Shown piece by piece: positions 22,966 to 24,046 of a stretch of 24,046 bases of DNA. This DNA is from CAYLRY01 sp964386535. Its GTDB lineage: Bacteria > Chloroflexota > Dehalococcoidia > Dehalococcoidales > UBA3254. Position 1 is the first letter of the stretch. Each line of letters begins with the position of its first letter. Both the position numbers and the translations under genes were made by a program. The notes below the pieces were generated by a model that saw only the letters and a list, made by a program, of their open reading frames with translations, had not been told where the DNA came from and did not search any database. The stretch spans positions 1 to 24,046 of the forward strand of contig CAYLRY010000045.1 in the NCBI GenBank assembly GCA_964386535.1. Direction: 5' to 3'.

Positions 22966-22994
22966 TTGACATACTACCCTGGTAAAAGGTAGTT
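22966..22994 (+). promoter_or_regulatory. Possible thiL promoter with overlapping inverted repeat
   Basis: TTGACA (22966-22971) has a weak -10 (GTAGTT or TAGTTT) 17-18 bp downstream. ACTACC (22973-22978) and GGTAGT (22988-22993) are inverted copies lying within the promoter spacer and -10, a possible operator. No TPP riboswitch was seen between here and the start codon. Confidence 0.4.
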
Positions 22995-23063
22995 TAGTAA
23001 AGTAGACTTGTATTTTGAGGTCTATTGATTCTCCGGTTAAGTGAACACAGGTGATTATTTTTT

Positions 23064-24046
23064 ATGAAAATTACCGAGTTGGGACAATTCGGCTTAATTG
23101 ATGTCCTAGTTAGAATGATAGAAGAAGCCCGTGATGCCAGTGCTGAATCATGGAAAAATCTTCTGGTGGGAGCTGGCGATGACTGTGCTGTTTGGCGCGG
23201 TCAAAACGTCAATCACCTCGCCAAAGTGGACTGCCAGGTCCAAGGTATTCATTTTAATCTGGATATTATTTCCTGGGAAGATCTGGGCTGGAAAGCGCTG
23301 GCGGTAAATCTGAGCGACATAGCTGCTACAGGGGGTCTCCCAAGCTATGCTCTGGTCTCGCTGGGTTTGCCTCCTTTTACGGAAGTAGAAGATGTCAAGG
23401 CTTTATACCGGGGCATGTTGAAGCTGGCCAGGCTTAGCGGCACAGCCCTGGTCGGAGGCAATATCAGTGGTTCACCAGTAATTTTTATAGATGTTAATGT
23501 TATCGGTAAAACGGGGAACACGGAGGGAAAATATCTCTCCCGCAATACAGCCAGGCCTGGAGATCTAATTGCTGTTACCGGATGGTTAGGTACTGCAGCA
23601 GCCGGGCTTGAGATGTTGACCCGAAAAATTGATCCGGATCCCGCTATTGCCTCATGCCTTCAGCAAGCGTTTGCCCGGCCTGAGCCCCGTCTGGCTGAAG
23701 GCCGGCTGCTGGTAACCTGCGGAGTTCAGACCGGAATGGACATCAGCGATGGTCTGGTTTCAGACCTTGGACATATTTGTAAAGCCAGCCGCACCGGAGC
23801 CATTATAAAAATAGCCAGCTTACCTATCCGGGAGGAAGTGATCTCGATCTTCGGAGCAAAATCTACAGAAATGGCCTTGTCTGGAGGTGAAGATTATCAA
23901 TTGCTTTTTACAGCTAAACCGGACATTATGGAACATGTTATCAAGGCTTCCAGCTATCCGGTAACCATCATCGGGCGGATAACTGATGAAAAAACAGGCC
24001 AGATCACACTTGAGGACCGAGATGGGAGGCATTTCTTACCCCAAAA
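23064..24046 (+). CDS. thiL: Thiamine-monophosphate kinase (3' end cut by window)
   Basis: Open from ATG 23064 to the last base (327 codons plus 2 nt), so the stop codon is outside the window. ThiL phosphorylates thiamine monophosphate to the cofactor thiamine diphosphate. Family features: LVGAGDDCAVW (Asp39, Asp40), a variant substrate loop VDCQVQGIHF where DxxVEGxHF is usual, AVNLSDIAATGGLP (Asp85), GWLGTAAAGL, MDISDGLVSDLGH (Asp226, Asp229) and SGGEDYQLLF. The metal-site motif commonly written GGDT is GGNIS here (Asn133). The usual family length is about 330 residues, so little is missing. The ribosome binding site AGGTGA is 10 nt away and modest. Divergent from rubrerythrin. Confidence 0.93.
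   Translation, partial: MKITELGQFGLIDVLVRMIEEARDASAESWKNLLVGAGDDCAVWRGQNVNHLAKVDCQVQGIHFNLDIISWEDLGWKALAVNLSDIAATGGLPSYALVSLGLPPFTEVEDVKALYRGMLKLARLSGTALVGGNISGSPVIFIDVNVIGKTGNTEGKYLSRNTARPGDLIAVTGWLGTAAAGLEMLTRKIDPDPAIASCLQQAFARPEPRLAEGRLLVTCGVQTGMDISDGLVSDLGHICKASRTGAIIKIASLPIREEVISIFGAKSTEMALSGGEDYQLLFTAKPDIMEHVIKASSYPVTIIGRITDEKTGQITLEDRDGRHFLPQ

Noticed and set aside
22995..23063. TPP riboswitch upstream of thiL
   Set aside because: No CTGAGA or thi-box core was seen; the leader is short and AT-rich.

Overview
The window is about 24 kb of AT-leaning bacterial chromosome (roughly 44% G+C by eye). It holds 23 protein genes and the 5' end of a 23S rRNA gene. Gene content fits a strictly anaerobic or oxygen-sensitive member of the Chloroflexota, most likely the Dehalococcoidia. 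The grounds are a 23S gene with its own promoters and no 16S beside it, acetate-uptake transporters, a rubrerythrin, NarL-type two-component proteins, an MscL with a C-terminal zinc ribbon, and menaquinone tailoring genes. The lineage is an inference from content; no sequence search was run.

Layout. (1) 1-900: the 5' part of 23S rRNA on the minus strand, with a leader containing a 12-bp hairpin and two tandem sigma70-type promoters. The upstream one is a perfect consensus and overlaps the end of the neighbouring kinase gene. (2) 890-9069: a signalling and acetate-uptake region. A NarL-type response regulator and histidine kinase face a SatP-type acetate/succinate transporter followed by a universal stress protein. 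Next comes a DUF485-ActP acetate symporter operon. Last is a second, kinase-less NarL-type regulator facing a second universal stress protein. The regulator/stress-protein pair therefore occurs twice, on either side of the acetate permease. (3) 9109-13671: an MFS exporter and a complete ABC-2 drug-export type operon (ATPase plus two permeases). (4) 14188-18476: a minus-strand run of gatB, secG, a SAM hydrolase of the DUF62 family, menA-like and ubiE/menG-like genes. It mixes translation, secretion and quinone tailoring. (5) 18667-20917: mscL, a 500-bp repeat-bearing intergenic stretch, a small lipoprotein and a queuosine-precursor transporter. (6) 21023-24046: a CCA-adding-type nucleotidyltransferase, a rubrerythrin with a clear palindromic operator, and a thiL gene cut by the window end.

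Regulation is unusually legible. Several promoters have near-consensus -35/-10 boxes with 17-bp spacing, and there are good intrinsic terminators. Four genes (MFS, SAM hydrolase, queuosine-precursor transporter, CCA enzyme) lack a Shine-Dalgarno sequence but have a -10 hexamer ending 6-9 nt before the start codon. This suggests leaderless transcripts alongside conventional SD-led genes.

I did not find a mobile element with a transposase, a CRISPR array, a tRNA or a clearly new multi-gene system. The best leads are the unlinked 23S unit with tandem promoters, the duplicated regulator/stress-protein module around acetate transporters, the soluble insertion in ActP, the leaderless starts, and the repeat-rich gap at 19135-19646.
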